A DNA stretch of 64,000 nt. Source: Actinomycetales bacterium (GTDB taxonomy: Bacteria > Actinomycetota > Actinomycetes > Mycobacteriales > Micromonosporaceae). Where the stretch lies: assembly GCA_002919305.1 (NCBI GenBank), contig PKFB01000021.1, forward strand, positions 62,001-126,000. Direction: 5' to 3'. This document shows, piece by piece, positions 29,203-36,167 of the stretch. Position 1 is the stretch's first letter. Every line of letters begins with the position of its first letter. The position numbers and the translations under genes are program-made. The notes beneath the pieces were generated by a model. That model had not been told where the DNA came from and did no database searches. It saw only the letters and a program-made list of their open reading frames with translations.

Positions 29203-29777
29203 CCTAAAGAAAAATGAAGTGAAGTACGGAGAAGGGGTACGCCCGGCCACGGACTCTCTCGTCCCCCTAGACTCCACCTACTCCCTAGGCCACCAGCTAG
29301 TCCGCCAGTCCGCCCTACCGTTCACCGACCACCCAGCCCGTTCCTCCTCCCCCGCCACCCCTTAGGCCCTTTCTTCTCGTACTTCTCTAGAGTGTCCCTG
29401 GGCCCGTTCTTTGACCTTCTTGCTTCAAATCCCGTTGCGGGTGTCCCGGCGGTCACGCTAGACACTCTTACCCCGTTCACCCGGTACTCCTATGATGATC
29501 TTGTTCTGTCAGATTTAATCCATTTCTGACCTTCGCGCTTCCACCATCAGCGCTGATGGCTGGATGAGGGATGAGAACCAGATCCGGTACGCCGGGTACG
29601 CTCCGGCGTACCGGATCGGTCTTTGGCCGCTGCTGACCGATGACCCCTCGGAACCGCTGACCGGAGGTTCCGCGGATCCCGCCACGTCAGATCACCCAGC
29701 TCTACCAGGGCCCCGTGTCACTCCTGCGTCGCCACGACGCCCGGCGGCGTTCGACGTGGCCAGTACCGGGCAAATCC
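29203..29777. other. Gene-free region between convergent units
   Basis: About 575 bases without a supportable gene. The first part is pyrimidine-rich. GTCAGA at 29508 pairs with TCTGAC at 29525, and a strong hairpin lies at 29581-29617. Confidence 0.5.
29581..29617. terminator. Strong hairpin, probable bidirectional terminator
   Basis: A perfect 15-bp stem (GATCCGGTACGCCGG, 29581-29595 with 29603-29617) and a seven-base loop sit between the lipoprotein gene (+) and the end of the minus-strand cassette. Confidence 0.65.
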
Positions 29778-30053
29778 TCAGGCCAGACTGGGGGTCGCGT
29801 TGGTTGGACGGATGTGGACGCTTCCGGTCGATGCGTCGTGGAAGACCTCCACGATCCGCGTGCTGTGACGGGTCAGTCCGGTGTCGACCAGCCTGACGGC
29901 CGGGTCGATCACGAGACGGGGCACCCGCACATGCTTCGCGTAGACGTCGATTGGCGCACCATCGTCATCGACGCCCGCGCCGATCGCGACGGTCTGACTG
30001 CCGTCTGATTCATCCGTAATGACCACAATGCCGCGGTCAGTGGGTATGGCCAT
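29778..30053 (-). CDS. Small protein of unknown function, last gene of the mau-like cassette
   Basis: The 91-residue product (MAIPTDRGIVVITDESDGSQ...) is acidic with alternating hydrophobic residues that suggest a beta-rich domain, has no cysteine and no signal peptide. AAAGAGAGG lies about six bases before the ATG. It follows the 145-residue gene by 91 bases on the same strand. I do not recognise a family. Confidence 0.55.
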   Translation of the reverse strand: MAIPTDRGIVVITDESDGSQTVAIGAGVDDDGAPIDVYAKHVRVPRLVIDPAVRLVDTGLTRHSTRIVEVFHDASTGSVHIRPTNATPSLA

Positions 30054-30144
30054 GCCAGCCTCTCTTTCCTCAGCAGGCTTGTCTGTGCTGAGTTCTGTGC
30101 CCTTGTGACGTGGGGTTGGAACGGGTTGGAACTCGCTCGGGAAC

Positions 30145-30582
30145 TCACGAGCTCCCCGGCTCCAACGGATGCAGTGGGGACCGAGGTGGGGCTGGGCTGC
30201 GGAACATCACACGCCGCCAGTCACCGGCGAAACAGAAGACCCCGCAGGAGGTGGCGACTCCGAGCCGACGTGGCACCCGGGAGCCGATGACATGTCGAGG
30301 CACCGACCCCATGGAGTACACGCTGTCCAGATCCGGCCACAGCGAGACACTCCACATCGTGCGCCGCCGCCAATCGACGACGGCCCGGCTACCGATCAGG
30401 CCTCGGCCGTAGCGCCGCACATCCCGCTTGATGCGCACGTGCAACACCAACAGCAGCAGGAGTGTGACCAGGTTCGGGCACTCGAATCGGGTCACGACCA
30501 CCTGCCCGCCTGCGGGATCGAGCTCGAAGATCGGCTCCGGTCGGGGAGCGGCCGCACCGCGTGCCTTCCCTGACGTGGTCAC
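30145..30582 (-). CDS. Conserved-looking small protein of unknown function, coupled to the CcdA-like gene
   Basis: The start is the GTG at 30582, which overlaps the stop of the CcdA-like gene by GTGA; a longer open frame to 30663 is an artefact of that gene. The 145-residue product has one possible membrane segment (LVTLLLLLVLHV, about 40-51), then RYGRGLIGSRAVVDWRRRTMWSVSLWPDLDSVYSMG and a second half, GVATSCGVFCFAGDWRRVMF, that looks like a folded enzyme-type core with two nearby cysteines. No family is recognised. The overlap argues that it works with the membrane protein. Confidence 0.65.
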   Translation of the reverse strand: MTTSGKARGAAAPRPEPIFELDPAGGQVVVTRFECPNLVTLLLLLVLHVRIKRDVRRYGRGLIGSRAVVDWRRRTMWSVSLWPDLDSVYSMGSVPRHVIGSRVPRRLGVATSCGVFCFAGDWRRVMFRSPAPPRSPLHPLEPGSS

Positions 30583-31226
30583 CCCTGAAGGGTCTGCGCC
30601 ACGGTGACCGCCGCCATCCCCAGCAGCAGTACCCCCGTGCCGCGCCTGACCAGTTTCTGCCATTGCGCACCTCGTTCAACAACGCCGGGCAGCCCGGCGG
30701 TCCGGCTCAGGCTCCAGACGGTGACTCCCACCGAGGCCAGCACTGACACGCCGACCAGCACGGCGGCGGCGAGCGAAGGCTCGAGTAGGAGGATCGCCGC
30801 CATCGCGGCCCAGATCAGTGACGTGGTCTTCTGCGTGGTGAACAGCAGACCGAGGTCAAAGCCCCACACCACTCCCAGAGATCCCGGCGGCAGTGTGCGT
30901 ACCAGTCCCTGGGGGACCTGACGCCAGACGTGGGGCGTGCGGTGACGCAGGTCAGCCCACGCCAACACCGCACAAATAGCGGCCAGGAGTAGTACCCGTC
31001 CGGTCAGCGGCATCACAGAGGTGAGGGCTGAGCCGAGAAGGTACACAGGAAGCGACAGGACAAGTCCTCCGGCGATCCCACCAACCGTCAAGCCCGCCAG
31101 GAAACGGGCAGCGCCGGCGCGGGTACGCCGCATCATCGGGCCGGCGACCCCGGCCATCGAGATGCCTCAAGGGCTCAAGACCTGCAGGACCGCTCCCACC
31201 AGGCCGATGATTACCCAGCGAGTCAC
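30579..31226 (-). CDS. CcdA/MauF-like six-helix membrane protein with in-frame TGA, candidate selenoprotein
   Basis: Translation from the GTG at 31226 (GAGAGG five bases before it) gives MTRWVIIGLVGAVLQVLSP, then an in-frame TGA (31169-31167), then GISMAGVAGPMM and 183 more residues to 30579. Read through, the protein has six membrane helices, the topology of CcdA-type thiol-disulfide transporters, and the TGA occupies the cysteine of the 'LSPC' motif that closes helix 1 in that family. Without read-through only five helices remain, starting at an ATG at 31157. Just after the TGA a hairpin carries GGUC in its loop, as in bacterial SECIS elements. The second redox cysteine of CcdA is not obvious in helix 4 (GVVWGFDLGLLF). 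Selenocysteine is inference; a nonsense mutation or a leader peptide are the alternatives. No selA, selB, selC or selD is in the window. Confidence 0.6.
31130..31166 (-). promoter_or_regulatory. SECIS-like stem-loop directly after the in-frame TGA
   Basis: Counting from the base after TGA, GGCCGG (12-17) pairs perfectly with CCGGCC (23-28) around the loop GGUCG, and an outer stem GCAUC (2-6) pairs with GAUGC (33-37). In E. coli fdhF, as I recall it, GGUC lies at 19-22 after UGA; here it lies at 18-21. A bulged U like the one SelB contacts is not clearly formed, so a folding program is needed. Confidence 0.5.
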
Positions 31227-31404
31227 GGGGTCCTCTCAGTTGGTGTGATGAGTTCCAGATCAGCGCCAGTGACCCGGTCGGCCCCTCCACATCGTTCGGC
31301 TCCGACGGGCTTCCTGGGCTCGTTCACACACGATTCGTCGGCTTCGCCGAGACCATCGGCTCAACGAGATCCCGGCGCCTTCGATCCCAGAGCTCTACGC
31401 CGCC

Positions 31405-31725
31405 TCAGTTGTAACGGCAGCTACCGGCCGAGCCGTTGATGCTTCCGCTGCTGCTGTAGCGCTCGCAGCACTGGCACCACAGGCCCCCGCTCCCCATCGA
31501 GCAGGTCCACACGTAGTGCCGGGCGGACAGGCAAGCCGACATGCTGATGTTCGGCGGTGCGTAGACCAGGTTGCAGCACTGCCAGTTCGCGGCGTGGGCG
31601 GGCGACGACCTCCCGAAGATGGCCGCCGCGGCGGCCAAGCCACCCGCGCCCAGGCCTCCGAGGAGCCGACGCCGACCAACCCGCTCCCCCTTGACGGCGT
31701 TTGTGACGGTGGATGCTTTACTCAC
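31405..31725 (-). CDS. Tat-exported Cys/Trp-rich miniprotein resembling methylamine dehydrogenase light chain
   Basis: The 106-residue precursor has a twin-arginine signal (GRRRLLGGLGAGGLAAAAA) and probable cleavage after AHA at residue 45. The mature part, about 61 residues, has eight cysteines and three tryptophans. Its segment YVWTCSMGSGGLWCQCC parallels YWRHCSIDGNICDC of the MauA light chain, where that Trp helps make the tryptophan tryptophylquinone cofactor; the rest of MauA is absent. The GTG start is in a GTGA overlap with the MauD-like gene and has GGAGG before it. The order mauE-mauD-mauA is that of methylamine dehydrogenase clusters, but no MauB heavy chain or MauG is present. Whether it is an enzyme subunit or a disulfide-rich exported peptide is open. 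Confidence 0.72.
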   Translation of the reverse strand: MSKASTVTNAVKGERVGRRRLLGGLGAGGLAAAAAIFGRSSPAHAANWQCCNLVYAPPNISMSACLSARHYVWTCSMGSGGLWCQCCERYSSSGSINGSAGSCRYN

Positions 31726-32273
31726 GCTGCCTCCTTCATACGTGACGTTGCCGCTTTCACGGCTGACAAATCGGCGAATGACAGCGCCGATTCCAACCTC
31801 CCTTCCCGGAACACCAGTGCGACTGGGCTCATGCTGACCCCGGTTTCTCCGGAGACCCAGGTGCCGAGTTCATCGATATGGCACGACACGCGATCCAGGC
31901 CGTGTCGTTTCACGAAGTCTTCGCCGTGAGTGCGTTCTCCGGTGGAGACCAGAACTCCGATGTCGGTGAATCTTCCGGCGTCCAACTCCGCCGACAATTG
32001 AGAGGCGACATCCTCACACGTGGCGCACACAGTACTGAGGACCAACACCACACCCTGCTCGGCGGTTGCGAATCTGGCGAGCTCCTTCGGCCAGCTAGCC
32101 GGTTCGCTTCCCAGCCGCGCCCCCTCCACCGGCATAACCTCGGTGCTGCGGACCCGCTGACTCGTGTCCGGTATTCGCGAAGCCAATTCACCGACCATGG
32201 CGAACAGCAGCACCACCGCGCCAGCCAAAACAAGTACGACGAACCCCAGGAAAATCTGCATGGTCGGCTTCAC
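31722..32273 (-). CDS. Membrane-anchored thioredoxin-like protein (MauD type)
   Basis: The 183-residue product has an N-terminal membrane helix (about 5-28) and a thioredoxin fold outside, with the redox motif CATC (C83 and C86 in STVCATCEDV) and the cis-proline segment SMSPVALVF. In mau clusters MauD helps form the disulfides of the light chain, and that fits the Cys-rich gene directly downstream. GTG at 32273 is chosen since it overlaps the MauE-like stop by GTGA; the frame is open further upstream. Confidence 0.82.
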   Translation of the reverse strand: MKPTMQIFLGFVVLVLAGAVVLLFAMVGELASRIPDTSQRVRSTEVMPVEGARLGSEPASWPKELARFATAEQGVVLVLSTVCATCEDVASQLSAELDAGRFTDIGVLVSTGERTHGEDFVKRHGLDRVSCHIDELGTWVSGETGVSMSPVALVFREGRLESALSFADLSAVKAATSRMKEAA

Positions 32274-32890
32274 CCATTCCCGTGTGACCGGGCGGCACCG
32301 GTACGCGCCAGCAAGCGCCACGCCAGCTCCCGGTACGCCCACAAACAGAGCACGAGCATCAACAGAGAGGCGGTCAGCGGTGCCCAACTGGCGTAATCAC
32401 CGCTGCCTTCCCCTTCCGGTGCCGCCAGGCGGTTGAACGGGAAAACGGCTGCTAACGCCAGTCCTATAAGGACATTGCGGCCTCCCAGTGGCCGGTCACC
32501 GTGTGTCCCGAGACACCCACAGGGCACCGTGCTGCGACGCAGCCAGCCCAGGGTTCCCAACCCGGCGAAGAGCACCCCCAGCACCGTGGCGGCGCCCGCG
32601 GCGATCAGACGGGTGCCCGGGATCAACAGCGCTACTCCCGCCGTGACCTCTAACAGGGCGAACCCTCGAGGGATCGCCGTTGGTATCAGGATCGTTGTCG
32701 CGGCGGCTGGGGCGGTTGAGGCTGGAACCGTCGTAGTCTGTGCCGTCGCTGCGGATCGCCTCACTGGCAGGACCTCACTCAGCGCCCGGCTCAGCGGTCT
32801 TGGAAACGCCAACTTAGCTAATCCAGCGTTAATCAACACCGCCGCCGCCAGACCGTTCCCCGCAACGATCCACCACTCGATGTTGGTCAC
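32270..32890 (-). CDS. MauE/DoxX-like redox membrane protein
   Basis: The 206-residue protein has four or more membrane helices and the motif CGCLG (124-128) after helix 3, typical of MauE-domain proteins that pass electrons to a partner thioredoxin. An Ala/Thr/Pro-rich insert of about 30 residues (45-75) separates the first helix from the next. GTG at 32890 is chosen for GGGGGA just upstream; the frame is open to 33034. It is the first gene of the minus-strand cassette. Confidence 0.82.
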   Translation of the reverse strand: MTNIEWWIVAGNGLAAAVLINAGLAKLAFPRPLSRALSEVLPVRRSAATAQTTTVPASTAPAAATTILIPTAIPRGFALLEVTAGVALLIPGTRLIAAGAATVLGVLFAGLGTLGWLRRSTVPCGCLGTHGDRPLGGRNVLIGLALAAVFPFNRLAAPEGEGSGDYASWAPLTASLLMLVLCLWAYRELAWRLLARTGAARSHGNG

Positions 32891-33643
32891 ATGTCCCCCG
32901 TCAATGGTCGAAGCTCCCAGTGCGCCCTGGCACAACCGATTTCCAGCACACTGGGACCGCCGGCTCCCAGCGAATGGAGTCACGTACCACCGGCATAACG
33001 ATGGGTACGCGCCTGGAGCCGCGGCAGGAATCAACGACCGACGATCACATCAGTGATCCAGGCGCGACAAGATCACGCCCTGTCAATGGGCAGAACCTGA
33101 GAACTATTCAATTACCCGCCCAGTGGCCAGTTACAGCGCCGAAGGAGTAGCCCCTGAACAAGATCTGTCATTACGGCCCGGATGCCATCTTGTCTCCCCG
33201 CGGCACAACCGTATGGCCCACCGACCCAAGGGCGGGAAGCACCGCCACGGTGGGGCGAAAATCCTTAACCGCAACGCATGGCGCGGAAAACGATTTCTTC
33301 CTCCATCATTCTGGAACGTGATCCAGATTACGTCAAGGTTTCAGGAGCGCAACCTTCAGGCAAAAATTCCGTTAGATACTATCTATGTCGGTATGCACCA
33401 CTACCTACTCTCGCCTTAGAACCCGGCTAGCCCATAAGCCCGCCCCATACTGTCAGGAACCGGACTACCGGGCGCCTGCCCGGGCCTACTCCCGCCGCCG
33501 CTCCCCGCGCCACCCTCACCCAACGCTGGCCCGCCGGACACTGCCGTTCCGTTTGATGATCACGCCACCGCGTACCACTCAAACGATCGTCACCGGAAAA
33601 GAAAAGAGAAATTGATTCGCCTTCTTACTGGTGACGACCAACA
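32891..33643. other. Divergent intergenic region, no gene seen
   Basis: About 750 bases between the mau-like cassette (-) and the PARG-like gene (+). Base composition falls toward 33300 and open frames here lack ribosome sites. It should hold both promoters. Confidence 0.5.
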
Positions 33644-34513
33644 ATGCCGATCATGAAACAGCGCTTGCGTACCCTCGCCAAGGAGACCGTCGCCATCGTC
33701 AACCGGGGTCAGTACACGGCCCGGTCCGGTCACCTGATCGATATCAGCGAGGACGTACGCAACGCCGTCGCCGCGACCCGGCTGTATCTGCCAGAAGAAC
33801 CGCTCCCGGCCCCCGCCATCCGCATCGAGCCGACCGTCGAGGTCACGAACGAAACCACCCTCGCCGCAGCCCAACGACTCACCAGAGACGACGCCGATGA
33901 CGTCGCCGCCCTAGTGTTCGCCTCCGCCAAGAACCCAGGTGGTGGCTTCCTCAACGGCGCGCGGGCCCAGGAGGAAAGCATCGCCCGCTCCTCAGCCCTC
34001 TACACCTGCCAGAGGGCCGCCCGTGACTTCTACGCGTTCCACCGCAGTCAGCATGACCTGCGCTACAGCGACCGGGTCATCTACTCCCCCGCTGTCCCGG
34101 TGTTTCGGGACGACCGAGGCGAACTACTGGAGACCCCCTACCGGGTCGCCTTCCTCACGGCGGCGGCACCCAACCTCGGGGCGATCATGCGCAACCAACC
34201 GGAGTACGCCGACTCCGTCCCCGTCGTGCTGCGAGCACGCGCCATCCGGGTATTGCAGGTCGCGGCACACCACGGTCATCGCCGCCTCGTCCTTGGAGCC
34301 TGGGGCTGCGGTGTCTTCCGCAACGACCCCGTGGGCGTCGCCGACGCCTTCGCAGACGCTCTGGCCGCCGTGCCCGCCTTCCGGCACGTCACCTTCGCTG
34401 TCTTAGACACCCACTCCGCGGTCCCCACCTACGCCGCCTTCGCCGCCCGGTTCGCCGGTCACCCCGATCAGTCGTCAATCTCAGCCCGATCTTCACGCCT
34501 ACACCGTGCGTGA
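33644..34513 (+). CDS. TIGR02452-type poly(ADP-ribose) glycohydrolase / macrodomain protein
   Basis: The 289-residue protein has the signature NPGGGFLNGARAQEESIARSS (about 98-118) of bacterial-type PARG, where GGG and QEE bind and cleave ADP-ribose. VLGAWGCGVFRNDP (about 220-233) is the second conserved block. It would remove ADP-ribose from proteins or nucleic acids. ATG at 33653 is an alternative start; neither has a good ribosome site. It stands at the edge of the toxin island, so it may undo a modification made by a toxin, but no ADP-ribosyltransferase is in the window. Confidence 0.88.
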   Translation: MPIMKQRLRTLAKETVAIVNRGQYTARSGHLIDISEDVRNAVAATRLYLPEEPLPAPAIRIEPTVEVTNETTLAAAQRLTRDDADDVAALVFASAKNPGGGFLNGARAQEESIARSSALYTCQRAARDFYAFHRSQHDLRYSDRVIYSPAVPVFRDDRGELLETPYRVAFLTAAAPNLGAIMRNQPEYADSVPVVLRARAIRVLQVAAHHGHRRLVLGAWGCGVFRNDPVGVADAFADALAAVPAFRHVTFAVLDTHSAVPTYAAFAARFAGHPDQSSISARSSRLHRA

Positions 34514-34549
34514 TCACAAGCGAGGTGGATAACATGCCCACCCTCACAG

Positions 34550-34569
34550 AAGGGGCACCCTATCCCCTT
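34550..34569 (+). terminator. Weak hairpin after the PARG-like gene
   Basis: AAGGGG at 34550 pairs with CCCCTT at 34564, loop eight bases, followed after a few bases by an AT-rich run. Confidence 0.35.
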
Positions 34570-34706
34570 ATCTAAGAAGTCCTGTTTATTTATCTGACTC
34601 GGTTATCACATTGCATAATGCGCCACACACCACACAATACAGCGACTGCATTAATCAGGACTCAAAATCGACACTACACGAGAAATGCCAACCTTAGACT
34701 AGCGCA

Positions 34707-35006
34707 TCAATCGCCGCAAAGCCCTTCCCCATCTTCCGAAATATTGATATTGATAATATTTCCATCCGAATCAAGTCGGACAGAAGCACCTCCATAAATA
34801 TCCTCTCATCGAAACCCCTTTCCTGCGCCTTGAACATCAGCATCAGTCAACGCATATGACCTGTCACCGATAGAAACTGCATAGAATGCCTTACCGTCCT
34901 CTTCAGCAATACCGACGATCACGCCTCGCTTCCCTGCAACTCCCAATAGTTCAGCATCCGCAGTAGGAAGCACAAGGACTTCGCTATAGAAATCCAATGT
35001 CTTCAT
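34707..35006 (-). pseudogene. Imm31-like immunity protein gene with in-frame stop
   Basis: The first 66 residues (MKTLDFYSEVLVLPTADAELLGV...) and, in the same frame after a TGA at 34808-34806, a further 32 residues (EDIYGGASVRLDSDGNIINI...) together make one Imm31-like protein of normal length. The part after the stop keeps the expected family ending, so a single nonsense change, for instance from CGA, is the simplest reading. No SECIS-like hairpin follows this TGA. GAGGTGA precedes the ATG. GC content is low, as for the neighbouring immunity gene. Its cognate toxin is not evident, so it may be an orphan immunity gene. Confidence 0.65.
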
Positions 35007-35385
35007 TAATGTGTCACCTCACCAAGCGGTGATACGTTGACATGACGACCATCAAGCGAAAGTCAGCAAATTTACGCCTCCCCAGTAGGATCCACTCGAC
35101 CGGGATGACACCCGTAAGGCAACTACCGCCAATATGTCTGACGTTTCTGGACGCCTCCAACCTCCCCATACCGCCCACCGCTGCGAGTACGACGAGGGAA
35201 CAAGGATGTCACCAACCTAAAATTAAACTCTTGCAACCTTACCAGGATCTATACGAGTCATATCGCTCAAGCTTCAAATCAAGAAAATCCACAACAACAT
35301 CTTCTGCGTCACCCCCTCAACCCTCCCCCTTAGCCTAAAATTGAAATCATTCAAGCTCTACCAGATTTCTTTCTTGTTATCAAAT
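35007..35385 (-). other. Gene-poor stretch with a possible coding remnant
   Basis: No intact gene. On the minus strand, 35313-35239 reads as an open run GDAEDVVVDFLDLKLERYDSYRSW followed by TAA but has no start codon, and an in-frame TGA lies just upstream. It looks like the 3' end of a lost toxin or immunity gene. Confidence 0.3.
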
Positions 35386-36165
35386 TTAATCAATTCGACT
35401 GCGCCGCACCTGATCCGCCTCGATGATAGCCGACGCCACCTGCTTTCCTAGATCCTCAGCAGATTTACCCACTTCGCCAAATAGCCCACTAGAGAGGAAC
35501 AACATACCATTCTCAAATTGGATTTTACGCCCACCAAAACGAGCAGCGATTGATTTTATCCTACTCTCCCCAACATAATTCGTACCGAGATAGGCGTCAC
35601 TAAACTCAAACCCGTCTGGTCGGCTCAAAATCTCGTACGGGCACGGCAAAGGCCACTCTACAAGGATAGCGCCATAAGACGGCGAAAGCGCAGCAATAAT
35701 CGAGGAGAACAAGCTGATAATTCCGTCGGCAGCGCGTTTCTTGACAGCCGGGCGAGCATCCGGTTCGAATGCGCGACCATCACACCACAGCGAAATTGGA
35801 TGCCGATCCCTCCCAACAGCCTCCTCCGGAATGGGAAGTACACGCACATAAATATCGCGACCAGACGAACCAACACCCACGTTGGTGAGCCTAACCCCGG
35901 CAACCGTTCTTTCTGCAGAACGGATTAGCGATTCCAATTCTTCCCTATCACCGATATTTACTTGATCAACCCGGCTGAAGGTAAGATTTCCAATAGAATC
36001 GCTATTGCCAGCTTCACCCAGCACTACTTCACCCGCCAGCCGAGCACCTTGCGCAATAAGATAATCGACCACCTGAAGCAGCCCATCATCGGTGCTATGA
36101 TCAGCAAAATAGAAACTGAGTTCAACCAGCGGCGGCCGAGGCGCTTTCGTATCCCGCATAGCCAT
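35386..36165 (-). CDS. Putative immunity protein for the Rhs toxin
   Basis: This 259-residue soluble protein starts two bases after the toxin stop, the usual place for the cognate immunity gene. It starts MAMRDTKAPRPPLVELSFYFAD and continues as a mixed alpha/beta protein with no signal peptide or membrane helix; I do not recognise its family. Its GC content is clearly lower than that of core genes. Its role is inferred from position only. Confidence 0.75.
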   Translation of the reverse strand: MAMRDTKAPRPPLVELSFYFADHSTDDGLLQVVDYLIAQGARLAGEVVLGEAGNSDSIGNLTFSRVDQVNIGDREELESLIRSAERTVAGVRLTNVGVGSSGRDIYVRVLPIPEEAVGRDRHPISLWCDGRAFEPDARPAVKKRAADGIISLFSSIIAALSPSYGAILVEWPLPCPYEILSRPDGFEFSDAYLGTNYVGESRIKSIAARFGGRKIQFENGMLFLSSGLFGEVGKSAEDLGKQVASAIIEADQVRRSRID

Positions 36166-36167
36166 CT

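Noticed and set aside
30582-30663. Longer N-terminus for the 145-residue cassette protein
   Set aside because: The extra codons lie inside the CcdA-like gene, and the GTGA overlap at 30579-30582 is a better start.
33123-33419. 98-codon plus-strand open frame upstream of the PARG-like gene
   Set aside because: No ribosome site and a sequence rich in His, Arg and Pro without domain character.
34806-34808. TGA in the Imm31-like gene as selenocysteine
   Set aside because: No Cys is expected at this position and no hairpin with a GGUC-type loop follows at the right distance.
35042-35338. 98-codon plus-strand open frame in the toxin island
   Set aside because: Thr/Ser/Pro-rich, no ribosome site; the minus strand of the same stretch holds the more protein-like remnant.
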